This document shows positions 7,717 to 16,623 of a stretch of DNA of 64,000 nucleotides, in pieces (the first letter of the stretch is position 1; every line of letters starts with the position of its first letter). The stretch is from Sphaerochaeta globosa str. Buddy. Lineage in GTDB: Bacteria; Spirochaetota; Spirochaetia; Sphaerochaetales; Sphaerochaetaceae. The position numbers were made by a program, and so were the translations under genes. The DNA is taken from the NCBI RefSeq assembly GCF_000190435.1, contig NC_015152.1, positions 2,424,458-2,488,457 on the forward strand. The letters run 5' to 3'. The notes below the pieces were generated by a model. The model saw only the letters and a program-made list of their open reading frames with translations, was not told the origin of the DNA and ran no database searches.

Positions 7717-8580
7717 TCGAGTTTCACCCTGTCCGAATCAATGTTCTTCCGGGAAAACCGTCTCCCTATCAAGGTGCTGTTAAGGGATCCAGAAATCCCC
7801 TTCTCTTTGCACAGCCACGACTTCTATGAGCTTGTTGTGGTAGTATCCGGCAAAGGAACCCATATCCTGGCGAACGACCGTCGCCACCTGCAGGAAGGCA
7901 TGGTTTTTTTCATCAAACCGGGAACCGCCCATGGATATGCTGAAATTGACAACCTCGTACTGTACGACGTACTCATCGGCCTTAAAGCTCTCAGCGGGCA
8001 TGTAAGCGAATTGAGCGAGGTCTCAGGCTTTCAGGAAGTCTTTCTCCAACCAGAGGGTGAAATACCTCTGGTACGAATGAACTGCCACCAGATCTCAGAA
8101 ATCATTGCCTTGGTCAGCGCCATCAAGGAAGAATCGGAAAAACAGGATTACGGCAACGGGGCATCAGCGATGGCCTACTCCAAGCTGCTTCAGTTGCTCA
8201 TTCTCATCAGCCGCTTCCACACCTCCCGCAAAGGAGGAGTATTCCAGCCCGACCAACGCCTGGAACGGGTCATTGCCTTCATGGAACGAAACCTCGACCG
8301 AAGCCTCTCCCTTGAAGAATTGGTTGCCCAATCCAATATGAGTGCAAGTACGCTGAACCGGCAGTTCAAGCTTTCCACTGGTTGGTCGCCGGTGGACTTT
8401 CATATCCACCGACGCATCGCCTTCGCTTCCACGCTGCTGCTTACTACCAATCTCAGCATTGAGCGGATCAGCGAAAAAACAGGCTTTTCCGATGCCAACT
8501 ACTTCGCCAGGCAGTTCAGAAGCCACATGCAGATGAGCCCCAGGCAATACAAGCAGTTGTGGACGACCCCCAGAGCGTAA
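7714..8580 (+). CDS. AraC-family transcription regulator (RhaS/RhaR-like)
   Basis: 288-aa regulator. The N-terminal cupin-like sugar-sensing domain contains 'SLHSHDFYELVVVVSGKGTHIL' elements (about residues 31-52), which resemble 'HHHDFHEIVIV' of E. coli RhaS. The C-terminal 100 residues form two helix-turn-helix units ('SLEELVAQSNMSASTLNRQFK' and 'IERISEKTGFSDANYFARQFR' regions). It probably activates rhaA and rhaS operons in response to L-rhamnose through the two 29-bp elements. An in-frame TAG at 7699 rules out a longer start. The ATG at 7714 has no ribosome-binding site and lies inside the element; ATG 7741 is a weaker alternative because it would remove residues that align with RhaS. Confidence 0.85.
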   Translation: MSSFTLSESMFFRENRLPIKVLLRDPEIPFSLHSHDFYELVVVVSGKGTHILANDRRHLQEGMVFFIKPGTAHGYAEIDNLVLYDVLIGLKALSGHVSELSEVSGFQEVFLQPEGEIPLVRMNCHQISEIIALVSAIKEESEKQDYGNGASAMAYSKLLQLLILISRFHTSRKGGVFQPDQRLERVIAFMERNLDRSLSLEELVAQSNMSASTLNRQFKLSTGWSPVDFHIHRRIAFASTLLLTTNLSIERISEKTGFSDANYFARQFRSHMQMSPRQYKQLWTTPRA

Positions 8581-9006
8581 TCAGACAACCACCCCTTTTT
8601 TAAGGATGATGTTTGCATACAAGGCCGACTCACCGGTAGCCACAATGGCATACGCCTTTCTGCTTCGTTCATAGAAAGCATAGCGCTCGATCTGCTCGAA
8701 TCCCTTGAAAGCGGGATCACCGGCTTTGGCTATCGTTTCGTAAGAAGCCCAAATCGGGGTTTGCACGGTATCACCCTTTACCTTCTCCATCAAGAATGCG
8801 TTGGGGGCGTAGCTGTCCAGTGGATACAGCTGGAGAATTGCCTTAAGAGTGGCTTCTGCGCCGTGGCCGTCAAGGCGTACCACCCTGTCGTTGAGGGAAG
8901 CGGCGGGAAAGTTGCCATCACCGATGACCAGCTCGTCGCCATGGCCCATCTCCATGAGAATTTTCAAGAGATCGGGACTCAGAATGGAAGGAATAGTTTT
9001 CAGCAT
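8581..9006 (-). CDS. fucU: L-fucose mutarotase (FucU/RbsD family)
   Basis: 141-aa protein that interconverts the anomers of L-fucose, supplying the form used by fucose isomerase. Family features are 'LLKILMEMGHGDELVIGDGNFPA' elements with the catalytic His (about residue 22), 'RLDGHGAEATLKAILQLYPLD' and 'YERSRKAYAIVATGE' near the C-terminus. Start at 9006 follows TAGGAG at 6 bases. It is divergent from fucI and convergent with the AraC gene; the two stop codons abut with no room for a terminator. Confidence 0.9.
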   Translation of the reverse strand: MLKTIPSILSPDLLKILMEMGHGDELVIGDGNFPAASLNDRVVRLDGHGAEATLKAILQLYPLDSYAPNAFLMEKVKGDTVQTPIWASYETIAKAGDPAFKGFEQIERYAFYERSRKAYAIVATGESALYANIILKKGVVV

Positions 9007-9030
9007 TGGGTGCTCCTATGGAAAATTGGA

Positions 9031-9082
9031 TTGCAATTACCTCGATCGTGTGCAATACTACACATGATGTAAACGATTACAT
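9031..9082 (+). promoter_or_regulatory. fucI promoter with LacI-family operator
   Basis: TTGCAA (9031-9036), 17 bases, AATACT (9054-9059) makes a sigma-70-like promoter reading towards fucI. Immediately downstream, 9067-9082 is ATGTAAACGATTACAT, a palindrome with a central CG and only its two innermost flanking bases mismatched. This is the form of LacI/GalR-family operators (TGTAA-N-CG-N-TTACA). It covers the expected transcription start and lies between fucU and fucI, so one repressor could control both. No LacI-family gene lies in the window. Confidence 0.65.
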
Positions 9083-9109
9083 TTCCTATCATATACCAAG
9101 GGGGACAAT

Positions 9110-10936
9110 ATGGCAAATATATCTGGAATGAAAAATGTGGGACCAGAAAAACGCTACGCTTCCACACTTCCCAAAATTGGAATTAGGCCTGTTATTGACG
9201 GACGGCAGAGAGGGGTTCGCGAATCTCTTGAAGATCAGACCATGAACATGGCAAAGGCTGCCGCCAAACTGATAAGCGATAATGTATTTCACGGAACCGG
9301 AGAGCGGGTCGAGTGCGTCATTGCCGACACCACCATCGGTCGAGTGCGTGAAAGTGCCGATTGTGCAGAAAAGTTTGCCAGGGAGGGAGTCGCTATAACG
9401 TTGACCGTCACCCCTTGCTGGTGCTATGGAACCGAAACCTTCGACATCGATCCGATGACCATCAAGGCTGTCTGGGGCTTCAACGGCACCGAACGCCCTG
9501 GAGCGGTGTACCTTGCAGCTGTGCTGGCTGCCCATACGCAGAAAGGCCTACCCGCTTTCGGCATCTACGGCCGTGACGTACAGGACAACAGCGACACATC
9601 CATCCCCGATGACGTTTCTGAGAAAATCCTGCGATTCGCCCGTGCTTCCCTTGCCGTGGCGACCATGCGCGGCAAGAGCTACCTCTCCATCGGTGGCATG
9701 GCAATGGGCATTGCCGGTTCGTTGGTAGACCAGGATCTGTTGCAAAGCTATTTGGGAATGAGAACGGAAGCCGTCGACATGTGCGAGATCGAAAGGCGCA
9801 TCGCCGAAGAGATCTATGATCCCGAAGAATACAAAAAAGCCATCGACTGGGTAAGGCAGAACTGCACCCAGGCCGAGGATACGGTCAACGCCCCCGAGTA
9901 CCGCAGAAGCGCAGAGCAACTGAAGAAGGATTGGGAGTACTGCACCAAGATGACCATGATCGGACGCGATCTCATGATCGGGAACGAGAACCTGAAGAAG
10001 CTTGGATTCCGAGAAGAAGCGCTCGGCCACAACGCCCTGTTTGCAGGCTTCCAAGGCCAGAGGCAGTGGACCGACCATTGGCCGAACGGCGACTTTATGG
10101 AGACCATGCTCACCACCAGTTTTGACTGGAACGGCATTCGCGAACCGTACATTATGGCTACCGAGAACGACCACCTCAACGGTATCAGCATGCTCTTCTG
10201 CAAGCTCTTGACCAACCGTGCGGCAATCTTCAGCGATGTGCGCACCTACTGGAGTCCTGAAGCAGTACAGCGGGTGACCGGATGGAAACCCGAAGGTCTA
10301 GCCAAGGAAGGCTTCATCCATCTCATCAACAGTGGTGCAACCACCTTGGATGCTGCAGGTCAGATGAAGAACGAGCAAGGTGAAAGTGAAATGAAGCCCT
10401 TCTGGGAAATCACCGAGAAAGATGTACAAAAGACCCTTGAGAATACCCGCTTCAGCGTTGCAAACTGCGGCTATTTCCGCGGCGGCGGCTTCAGCTCAAC
10501 CTTCCTCAGCGAAGGCGGTATGCCTCTGACCATGGTTCGCGTCAATCTTGTGAAGGGAGTTGGTCCGGTTCTGCAGTTGGCGGAAGGCTGGACCTGCGAA
10601 GTCCCTGAAAAGGTATTTGACACCATCAACAAGAGAACCGACCAGACCTGGCCGACCACGTGGTTCGTCCCCCGGACGAATGGCAAGGAAGGTCCGTTCA
10701 AGGATGTGTACTCGGTGATGGCAAACTGGGGAGCCAACCACGGCGCGCTCAGTTACGGACACTTCGGCGCCGATTTGATCACCCTCTGCTCAATGCTGCG
10801 CATACCCGTATGCATGCATAACGTGAGTGAGGACCAAATCTTCCGTCCCAGCGCCTGGTCGATGCTCGGTATGGACAAGGAAGGAGCAGATTTCCGCGCC
10901 TGCGAAACCTTTGGCCCTCTGTACGGCAAGTATTGA
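9110..10936 (+). CDS. fucI: L-fucose isomerase
   Basis: 608-aa Mn-dependent isomerase of L-fucose to L-fuculose (also D-arabinose). Length and sequence match FucI throughout: '[25 protein letters not shown]' elements at the N-terminus, '[12 protein letters not shown]', '[20 protein letters not shown]', '[13 protein letters not shown]', '[11 protein letters not shown]', '[13 protein letters not shown]' and '[18 protein letters not shown]'. Start follows AAGGGGGA. Fuculokinase and fuculose-phosphate aldolase are not in the window. The gene ends in a clear terminator. Confidence 0.97.
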   Translation: MANISGMKNVGPEKRYASTLPKIGIRPVIDGRQRGVRESLEDQTMNMAKAAAKLISDNVFHGTGERVECVIADTTIGRVRESADCAEKFAREGVAITLTVTPCWCYGTETFDIDPMTIKAVWGFNGTERPGAVYLAAVLAAHTQKGLPAFGIYGRDVQDNSDTSIPDDVSEKILRFARASLAVATMRGKSYLSIGGMAMGIAGSLVDQDLLQSYLGMRTEAVDMCEIERRIAEEIYDPEEYKKAIDWVRQNCTQAEDTVNAPEYRRSAEQLKKDWEYCTKMTMIGRDLMIGNENLKKLGFREEALGHNALFAGFQGQRQWTDHWPNGDFMETMLTTSFDWNGIREPYIMATENDHLNGISMLFCKLLTNRAAIFSDVRTYWSPEAVQRVTGWKPEGLAKEGFIHLINSGATTLDAAGQMKNEQGESEMKPFWEITEKDVQKTLENTRFSVANCGYFRGGGFSSTFLSEGGMPLTMVRVNLVKGVGPVLQLAEGWTCEVPEKVFDTINKRTDQTWPTTWFVPRTNGKEGPFKDVYSVMANWGANHGALSYGHFGADLITLCSMLRIPVCMHNVSEDQIFRPSAWSMLGMDKEGADFRACETFGPLYGKY

Positions 10937-10960
10937 TTCTTACAACATACTGCATCAATT

Positions 10961-10992
10961 GGGTTGGCACTCGTTGCCAACCCTTTCTTTTG
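10961..10992 (+). terminator. Rho-independent terminator of fucI
   Basis: GGGTTGGCA and TGCCAACCC (10961-10969 and 10975-10983) form a 9-bp stem with a 5-base loop, followed by TTTCTTTT. Confidence 0.88.
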
Positions 10993-11075
10993 CGCTACCA
11001 AACAGAAATCATTTCTTTTTTTTTGCCCTATGCAATCCATACAACAAGGAATATGCTACACAGCGGGAGGTTTGT

Positions 11076-12308
11076 ATGGCAAATCTAATCACTGCTTGGA
11101 AAGAAGACCTTTCGCGACAGGGTAAAACAGACAAACAAATAGAAGCGGAACAGCAAACTCAGCAAACGCTCGAAACACAATTGAACGAATACCTACACAA
11201 TGAGGAAGCTCAACTTGTATCCCTTCATCGCATGGGTGCAAGATTTGAGCTCGTAAGCCAAGGCGGCTCGGCATCCATGCACAAAGGGGTGCTTATCCTG
11301 CTAGCCATCCAATTCGTCGTCTCCCAACTGCCTGCCCTCTTTGGCTTTCCTGTTTCCGATGCCTCCATACCATACTACCTCTTGAACCTCTCGTTCTTGG
11401 TCTTTCCCTTCATGGCAGTCTATCTGTCGCGCTCTTGGAATACACAGATTTTGTCCTACCTCGCCGTCTTTGCACTGGTGTGCCTGTTGGTGAATCTTCA
11501 GCAGGCGAACAAAGCTACGGCCAAGGAAACCACGTTTATCCTCAGTGCCCTCCACCTGCCCCTGTTTGGGATTCTCAGTCTGGCAATTTTCCAAAAACAG
11601 GATACCTTCACCCAGAAACTCAGCCGACACCTGCGTTTTGTCGGTGAGGTCGTATTGCTGACCTTCTTGCTGTGCTGTGCCTGTTTTGTGGTTATGATGC
11701 TTTCAATCACCCTGTTTGAGGCAATAGGTCTTCGCATCGAGGATGGACTTGTCCAATTCCTGATCACCTCAATTCTTCCGCTGCTGCCGTTGGTGGCAAT
11801 CCATGTGATCACCATCAAGGGAAGCAGACTGCTGCAGTTGACCCGCCTGCTTGCCTCTCTTTTCCTGCCTGTATTCACCGTAGTAATGCTGGTATTCCTT
11901 GCATTCCTCGTATTCGAAGGAACCACGGTGAAGGAGGATCGGTCACTCTTGCTTGCCATCGATGCCCTTTTGGCTTTACTGCTGTTGATGATCCTGTATG
12001 CAACCGACCTCTTCGAAACAGAACAAAACTCCCGCTTCTGGCGGGTGATGGTACTCGTCTCGTCGGTAACGGCCTTGCTTTTGGACAGTGTTGCGCTGAT
12101 GGCCATCGGTTCACGCCTGCTTGCATACGGCCTGAGCGCCAACCGCCTCGCTGTTCTTGCAGAGAACCTCTTGCTGTTTGCAAACCTGCTTGCGTTGGTG
12201 CTTGCCTTGCTTACCCGTCGTTCAACGGCAAAAATCCAGGCAGTCTTTCTCACTGTCTATGCCTTCTGGTTCCTCTTCGTCACCCTGTTCTTCCCTCTGA
12301 TTTTCTGA
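11076..12308 (+). CDS. Multi-pass membrane protein of unknown function
   Basis: 410 aa. I chose ATG 11076, preceded by GGGAGG; a longer frame exists but would cross the fucI terminator. The first 70 residues are hydrophilic and rich in Gln, Glu and Lys ('GKTDKQIEAEQQTQQTLETQLNEY' elements) and could form a coiled coil in the cytoplasm. Then come about ten hydrophobic helices of about 20 residues with short loops. The N-terminal layout recalls 'permease prefix' or DUF4153-type proteins, but no motif is decisive and no charged residue conserved inside helices suggests a transport mechanism. It has its own promoter space after the fucI terminator and converges on the YiaK-like gene with 2 bases between stops. 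Confidence 0.75.
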   Translation: MANLITAWKEDLSRQGKTDKQIEAEQQTQQTLETQLNEYLHNEEAQLVSLHRMGARFELVSQGGSASMHKGVLILLAIQFVVSQLPALFGFPVSDASIPYYLLNLSFLVFPFMAVYLSRSWNTQILSYLAVFALVCLLVNLQQANKATAKETTFILSALHLPLFGILSLAIFQKQDTFTQKLSRHLRFVGEVVLLTFLLCCACFVVMMLSITLFEAIGLRIEDGLVQFLITSILPLLPLVAIHVITIKGSRLLQLTRLLASLFLPVFTVVMLVFLAFLVFEGTTVKEDRSLLLAIDALLALLLLMILYATDLFETEQNSRFWRVMVLVSSVTALLLDSVALMAIGSRLLAYGLSANRLAVLAENLLLFANLLALVLALLTRRSTAKIQAVFLTVYAFWFLFVTLFFPLIF

Positions 12309-12310
12309 TC

Positions 12311-13312
12311 CTAGAGAGAAAGAATAGTCTGCCAGATACGTTCATCGATGGGAATTCCCTCTCTGAGGTTTTCCTCCCTGATGTGTGTACGCAATTCGCC
12401 GGGAAAGCGAACAGCTGCTGACTCATGCTCCCTCTGGGAACTCTTAAGGTCCTCGAGGCTTGCATGGATTTCAGCTTCAATGCGTTCCCGGTCGGGAAGA
12501 GATGAGAGATTGATGGCCAAAAAGAGCTGACTTACAGAACTCTCCTTGCCCATCAGGCCTAATTGCCGGGTGGTATTGCCCCCGCTCAATGCGCTGACAA
12601 TGAGATCGAGTGCAAAAGCAAGGCTTGTACCCTTCCAGAACCCGATCGGCAAGGGCCGCTTGGATGCCAGAATCTCCTTGGCATCAGTGGTAAGATTTCC
12701 CTCTTGGTCGTATCCGCCGGGAACAGGCAGGCTCTTTTGTTCGCGTGCATAGGTTTCCAACTTGCCGTAGCTGAACAAGCTCATCGCTGCATCGACCAGT
12801 ACCGGTCCATCCTTGCAAGGGATACAGAGTACCAGGGGGTTGTTTCCCACCTTGGCATCGATGCCGCCCCAGGCAGGCATCAGAGGCATGGTATTGGTCC
12901 ACAGGATGCCGATGCAATCCTGTTCGGCAGCCATCAAACCATACGTTCCCGGGCGCATCCAGTGATTGGTATGGGACAAGGCAACACACCCGATCGTATG
13001 CTCCTTGGCAAGTGCTATAGCCCGATTCATCGCAGCATAGGCATTGAGGTTTCCCATTCCCCCCTTTCCATCCCATCGTTCAAGGGAGCCGAAGGAAGCT
13101 GATTTTTCAGGCTTCACATGCACATCGACAAGCTTGTCATCTATCATCTTGACCAGGAAAGGGAATCTGTTTGCTCCATGGGTATACACCCCTTGAGCCG
13201 ATGTTTCGGCGATAAGTTGCGAGCAAAGCTTTGCATCTTCAGCATCCATGCCCCGGCTGGTCAACACTTTCTCGAATTGGGCAACCAGGGTTTCAAACGG
13301 TATTCGCATCAT
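12311..13312 (-). CDS. yiaK: YiaK-like 2,3-diketo-L-gulonate reductase (Ldh2/malate dehydrogenase type 2 family)
   Basis: 333-aa NAD(P)-dependent oxidoreductase of the type-2 malate/L-lactate dehydrogenase fold. It aligns over the full length with E. coli YiaK (332 aa): 'SQGVYTHGANRFPFLV'-type substrate segment, 'GIGCVALSHTNHWMRPGTYG' (active-site His), 'ILWTNTMPLMPAWGG', 'VDAAMSLFSYGKLE' and 'GFWKGTSLAFALDLI'. Start choice: ATG 13312 overlaps the addA stop by 4 bases and has AAGGAG 7 bases upstream; a second ATG follows at once. It is therefore the last gene of an addB-addA-yiaK string, an unexpected partnership. Specificity could equally be for another 2-oxo acid sugar. Confidence 0.85.
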   Translation of the reverse strand: MMRIPFETLVAQFEKVLTSRGMDAEDAKLCSQLIAETSAQGVYTHGANRFPFLVKMIDDKLVDVHVKPEKSASFGSLERWDGKGGMGNLNAYAAMNRAIALAKEHTIGCVALSHTNHWMRPGTYGLMAAEQDCIGILWTNTMPLMPAWGGIDAKVGNNPLVLCIPCKDGPVLVDAAMSLFSYGKLETYAREQKSLPVPGGYDQEGNLTTDAKEILASKRPLPIGFWKGTSLAFALDLIVSALSGGNTTRQLGLMGKESSVSQLFLAINLSSLPDRERIEAEIHASLEDLKSSQREHESAAVRFPGELRTHIREENLREGIPIDERIWQTILSL

Positions 13313-16300
13313 AGGTTCTCTCCTTCCCATACAACAATGTTCTGTACATCCCGTAGATACACCACGCACCCCTTGACCGGGCACTGATGAATTCTAGCCA
13401 TTGCCTGCATATACGTCTGTAGCTGGAACCGGTGAACCTCTTCATCCCGGAACCGGTCCGTCTTGAAATCAACAACCAGATAGTGGTCCTTTCGCTTGAT
13501 CAACAGGTCCACCGAACCTTCAACAACCACAGCCCTCCCCTCATGTTCCATAAGCGAAAAGAACCCCACTTCACAGGAAACCGGATAAGGTTGCACCTCT
13601 GTCCTATACCAACTGCTGCCAACAAATGCATGACACAAAAAAAGTGCATCAGCGATTACCTGCTGCTGGTTCACCCCGCCAAGGGATGGGGGAAGCATTG
13701 CAAGAGCATCGATGGCCTGACTTGGCTGTAGTACCATCTGCTCGCATAGTGCATGCACAAAGGTGCCGAAATCCGCAACCTGCGCTTCACTGAACAATGC
13801 ATCAGAGGCCAAGGAAGGCAAGGCTTTCGCCGTCTCAGAAAAAAGCGGGGCATGCAAGGCTGTCACCGCATAGCGAATCGGCCTCATTTCATAGGCTTCT
13901 TCACGGGGTGCATAAAACGAGGCAGCCGCATCAATTCGCTGCTCAAATGCTTGCTCATCTTCTCTTTTCTGGTCGTAAAGCAACGACTCAGCAATATCGG
14001 CAATGCTTCGGACGGTGACAATGCCCTGCTCCAAGGCGGGAGCATCGATGTCGATGCCAAGACTTTGGGCCAACATTAAAAGCAGCGTTGACGACCTTCC
14101 ATCCTCTGCAAGCGATCGGTTGGTCTTGGAAAAACAGCCACTGACCACCACATGCGTCTGGGCACGGGTGAGGGCAACATACAAAAGGCGCTTGAGCTCG
14201 GCACGGTTGAGCTGTGCCTCGGTTCCCTTGTCAAGCAACTGACCGGCGTGCTTTGCCGTCTCGATCCTGGTTTCGCTGACGTGATAGGGTACCGATACAT
14301 AATGGGGTATGGAAATGCCTTGGTAGGTAGAGACCGCGTCCTCTTCAGAACGCCCTTTGGAGCCGGTATTGGCTACCACCACGATGGGAAATTCCAAGCC
14401 CTTGGACTTATGGATGGACAGAATCTGTACACCCTCCTCCTGCTCCTTGATGACTTCCAGGTTCTCGATCTTTTCATTCTGGGCAAGATTGTCCCTCAGA
14501 AAGTCTACGAACTGACTCAAGCTCTTGCCTTGTTGCTGTTGCATCTGTGCCAGACGGTGTAAAAATGCATAGTGCTCCGTATACACTTGGTAGGAAGGGG
14601 TTGCCACCAGACTGAGGTAGTATCCGCTCTCGTACCACAACAAGGAGACCAAGGAACTCAGACTTGCCGTCGCACTTGCCTTCTTCAGATGTGCATAGAA
14701 TGCCCCGACGGCCTCAAGGCGGCTCCTATCCTCAGGTCCTATCGAGTCCGGGATTGAAAAGCAGGGGCAATCCAATACCTCTGTCATGCCAAAGTCGCTG
14801 AGATTGCAGAATGGGGAACGCAATACGGTCATATAGGCATGCCGGTCCTGGGGATAGAGGACCAATTGCAGCATGGCGTACATATCGTTGGCTGGAGCTT
14901 CGAGCATAAGCGACCGGGCAGCCTGCACAGTGTAGGGTATGTTGAACCTTCTCAACGCCTTCTCAAAACTCAATTGGCTGCTGGTGGTACGTAAAAGCAG
15001 GGCGATGTCACTGGTTGCTGGCCTATGGGGGCCAGTCTCAGAAGGAATAAGATAGGAGTCGGTATGCAGCATCTCATCGATCAGGGAAGCAACGGCATAC
15101 GCTTCGGCATCGGTATCGGCAGCATCCTCCTCATCCTCGTCCAACTTGCTTTCATACGGCTTTATCAAAACCGTACACTTGCTTTGGATTCCCTCTGAGG
15201 GTTCTCTCCAGCCTAAGGCGGAGAAATCAGCCTCAAAGCTCTCCCCATTATTCTGCATCACCGAAGGGAACAGGGTGTTGAACCATTGGATCAAAGCAGG
15301 CTCACTGCGGTAATTGGTATCGAGTTGGATGTGCCTGCCTCCGTTGGCGCAAAGCTCCCAGCTGAGGCGCTTGAATACACTCACATCCGAGCCGCGGAAG
15401 CGGTAAATTGACTGCTTCTCATCCCCAACGAAGAAAAGCTTATCAGCCTTGAGGTTTTCGGGGCCCGGAATACCGTCCCCTTCTCTATCCAAACGCTCCG
15501 AAAGCAGGTACAGCAGCTGTTTCTGTTGTTCGTTGTTGTCCTGGAATTCGTCGATCATAATGTACTTGTATGCCATCTTGTAATAGTGGCGCAGGCTTTT
15601 GTTGCTGCTAAGAATATCTACTGCAAGAGAAGAGATGTCTGCAAACGTCAGCACTCCGCTTTGGCGTTTCTGCTTCTGATATGAGGCGATATACTCTTGC
15701 ATGAAGGAAAGAACAGCCTGCAGCTGAGATGAGCCGAGAAGCACGGAGCGTGCGATGCAGAGCTTCTTTCTCAGTTGATTGAACTCCTCGATTGTCTCCT
15801 TGATATACAGCATCTGCTCCGCTTTTCCCGCTCCAGGTTTTCGGAAGTAGCCCAAAGCCGAACAAAGGATGCGATGCTTCTCTTCAACAGAGGTACAGGC
15901 TTCTAGTGAAGAACGAAGAGACAGGGCCGCTTCTCTTGCCGTTTGCACTGTCTTGGAGGTATCCGTCAAATTTGCATAGCTGTCCAACAGGTTGACAAAT
16001 CCATCCCAGCTCTGGTCGAAGACAGTCTGGACAGCAGAGAGAATACTCACGTGGGCATCCTCCTCCACTTGCTTTGGCATGCAGTAGGCATTGCTGGCTA
16101 AAGGGACCAAGACATCATCGACCAATTTGTCGGGACTGTAGAGGCCGCACAGTATTCTGGCCCCTTGTGATTGCGGCCAGGTATCCAAAAGCTCGGTGGC
16201 ACACCGTCTGGCGTTTCTTAGGTTTTGCTCATCATCGATGACGAAATCCTGGGCTATACCGTAGCGTATACTGTCGCTGCGTACAATTTGACTGCAGAAA

Positions 16301-16623
16301 CTGTCGAGTGTTGAGATGGAAGCTTCGCTGAAGGTAGCAAGTTGGCCTACGATTCTCTCATCGTTTTTGCAGCAAAGCAAGTGGCGATGAATGCGCTCCT
16401 GCATCTCACGCGCTGCTTTGCGGGTGAACGTGAGCGTCAGTATCTCACCTACTTGTGCCTTGCCTTCCAACACGAGGCGCAAAAAGCGATAGCTGAGCAC
16501 GGTGGTTTTTCCCGACCCTGCCCCTGCACTGACCACACAGTTGACATCGCAGTGTACCGCCTCAAGCTGGTGAGCATCCAGTCTTGCCTTATGTTGCATC
16601 AGAAAATCCTCGAAAGTAATCAT
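13309..16623 (-). CDS. addA: ATP-dependent helicase/nuclease subunit A
   Basis: 1104-aa UvrD-like helicase with a C-terminal RecB-type nuclease; with AddB it processes double-strand breaks for RecA loading. Walker A 'SAGAGSGKTT' lies at about residues 32-41, 'ILTLTFTRKAAREMQERI' is motif Ia, 'YIMIDEFQDNN' Walker B/motif II, 'FVGDEKQSIYRFRGSD' motif III, 'LDTNYRSEP' motif IV, 'SIHKSKGLEFPIVVV' motif V and 'LYVALTRAQ' motif VI. The nuclease motif 'YLVVDFKTDRF' lies about 55 residues from the end. It overlaps addB by 4 bases and yiaK by 4 bases. Confidence 0.95.
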   Translation of the reverse strand: MITFEDFLMQHKARLDAHQLEAVHCDVNCVVSAGAGSGKTTVLSYRFLRLVLEGKAQVGEILTLTFTRKAAREMQERIHRHLLCCKNDERIVGQLATFSEASISTLDSFCSQIVRSDSIRYGIAQDFVIDDEQNLRNARRCATELLDTWPQSQGARILCGLYSPDKLVDDVLVPLASNAYCMPKQVEEDAHVSILSAVQTVFDQSWDGFVNLLDSYANLTDTSKTVQTAREAALSLRSSLEACTSVEEKHRILCSALGYFRKPGAGKAEQMLYIKETIEEFNQLRKKLCIARSVLLGSSQLQAVLSFMQEYIASYQKQKRQSGVLTFADISSLAVDILSSNKSLRHYYKMAYKYIMIDEFQDNNEQQKQLLYLLSERLDREGDGIPGPENLKADKLFFVGDEKQSIYRFRGSDVSVFKRLSWELCANGGRHIQLDTNYRSEPALIQWFNTLFPSVMQNNGESFEADFSALGWREPSEGIQSKCTVLIKPYESKLDEDEEDAADTDAEAYAVASLIDEMLHTDSYLIPSETGPHRPATSDIALLLRTTSSQLSFEKALRRFNIPYTVQAARSLMLEAPANDMYAMLQLVLYPQDRHAYMTVLRSPFCNLSDFGMTEVLDCPCFSIPDSIGPEDRSRLEAVGAFYAHLKKASATASLSSLVSLLWYESGYYLSLVATPSYQVYTEHYAFLHRLAQMQQQQGKSLSQFVDFLRDNLAQNEKIENLEVIKEQEEGVQILSIHKSKGLEFPIVVVANTGSKGRSEEDAVSTYQGISIPHYVSVPYHVSETRIETAKHAGQLLDKGTEAQLNRAELKRLLYVALTRAQTHVVVSGCFSKTNRSLAEDGRSSTLLLMLAQSLGIDIDAPALEQGIVTVRSIADIAESLLYDQKREDEQAFEQRIDAAASFYAPREEAYEMRPIRYAVTALHAPLFSETAKALPSLASDALFSEAQVADFGTFVHALCEQMVLQPSQAIDALAMLPPSLGGVNQQQVIADALFLCHAFVGSSWYRTEVQPYPVSCEVGFFSLMEHEGRAVVVEGSVDLLIKRKDHYLVVDFKTDRFRDEEVHRFQLQTYMQAMARIHQCPVKGCVVYLRDVQNIVVWEGENL

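Noticed and set aside
9548-10174. 208-aa minus-strand open frame inside fucI
   Set aside because: Antisense shadow of a fully conserved enzyme; composition does not resemble a protein family.
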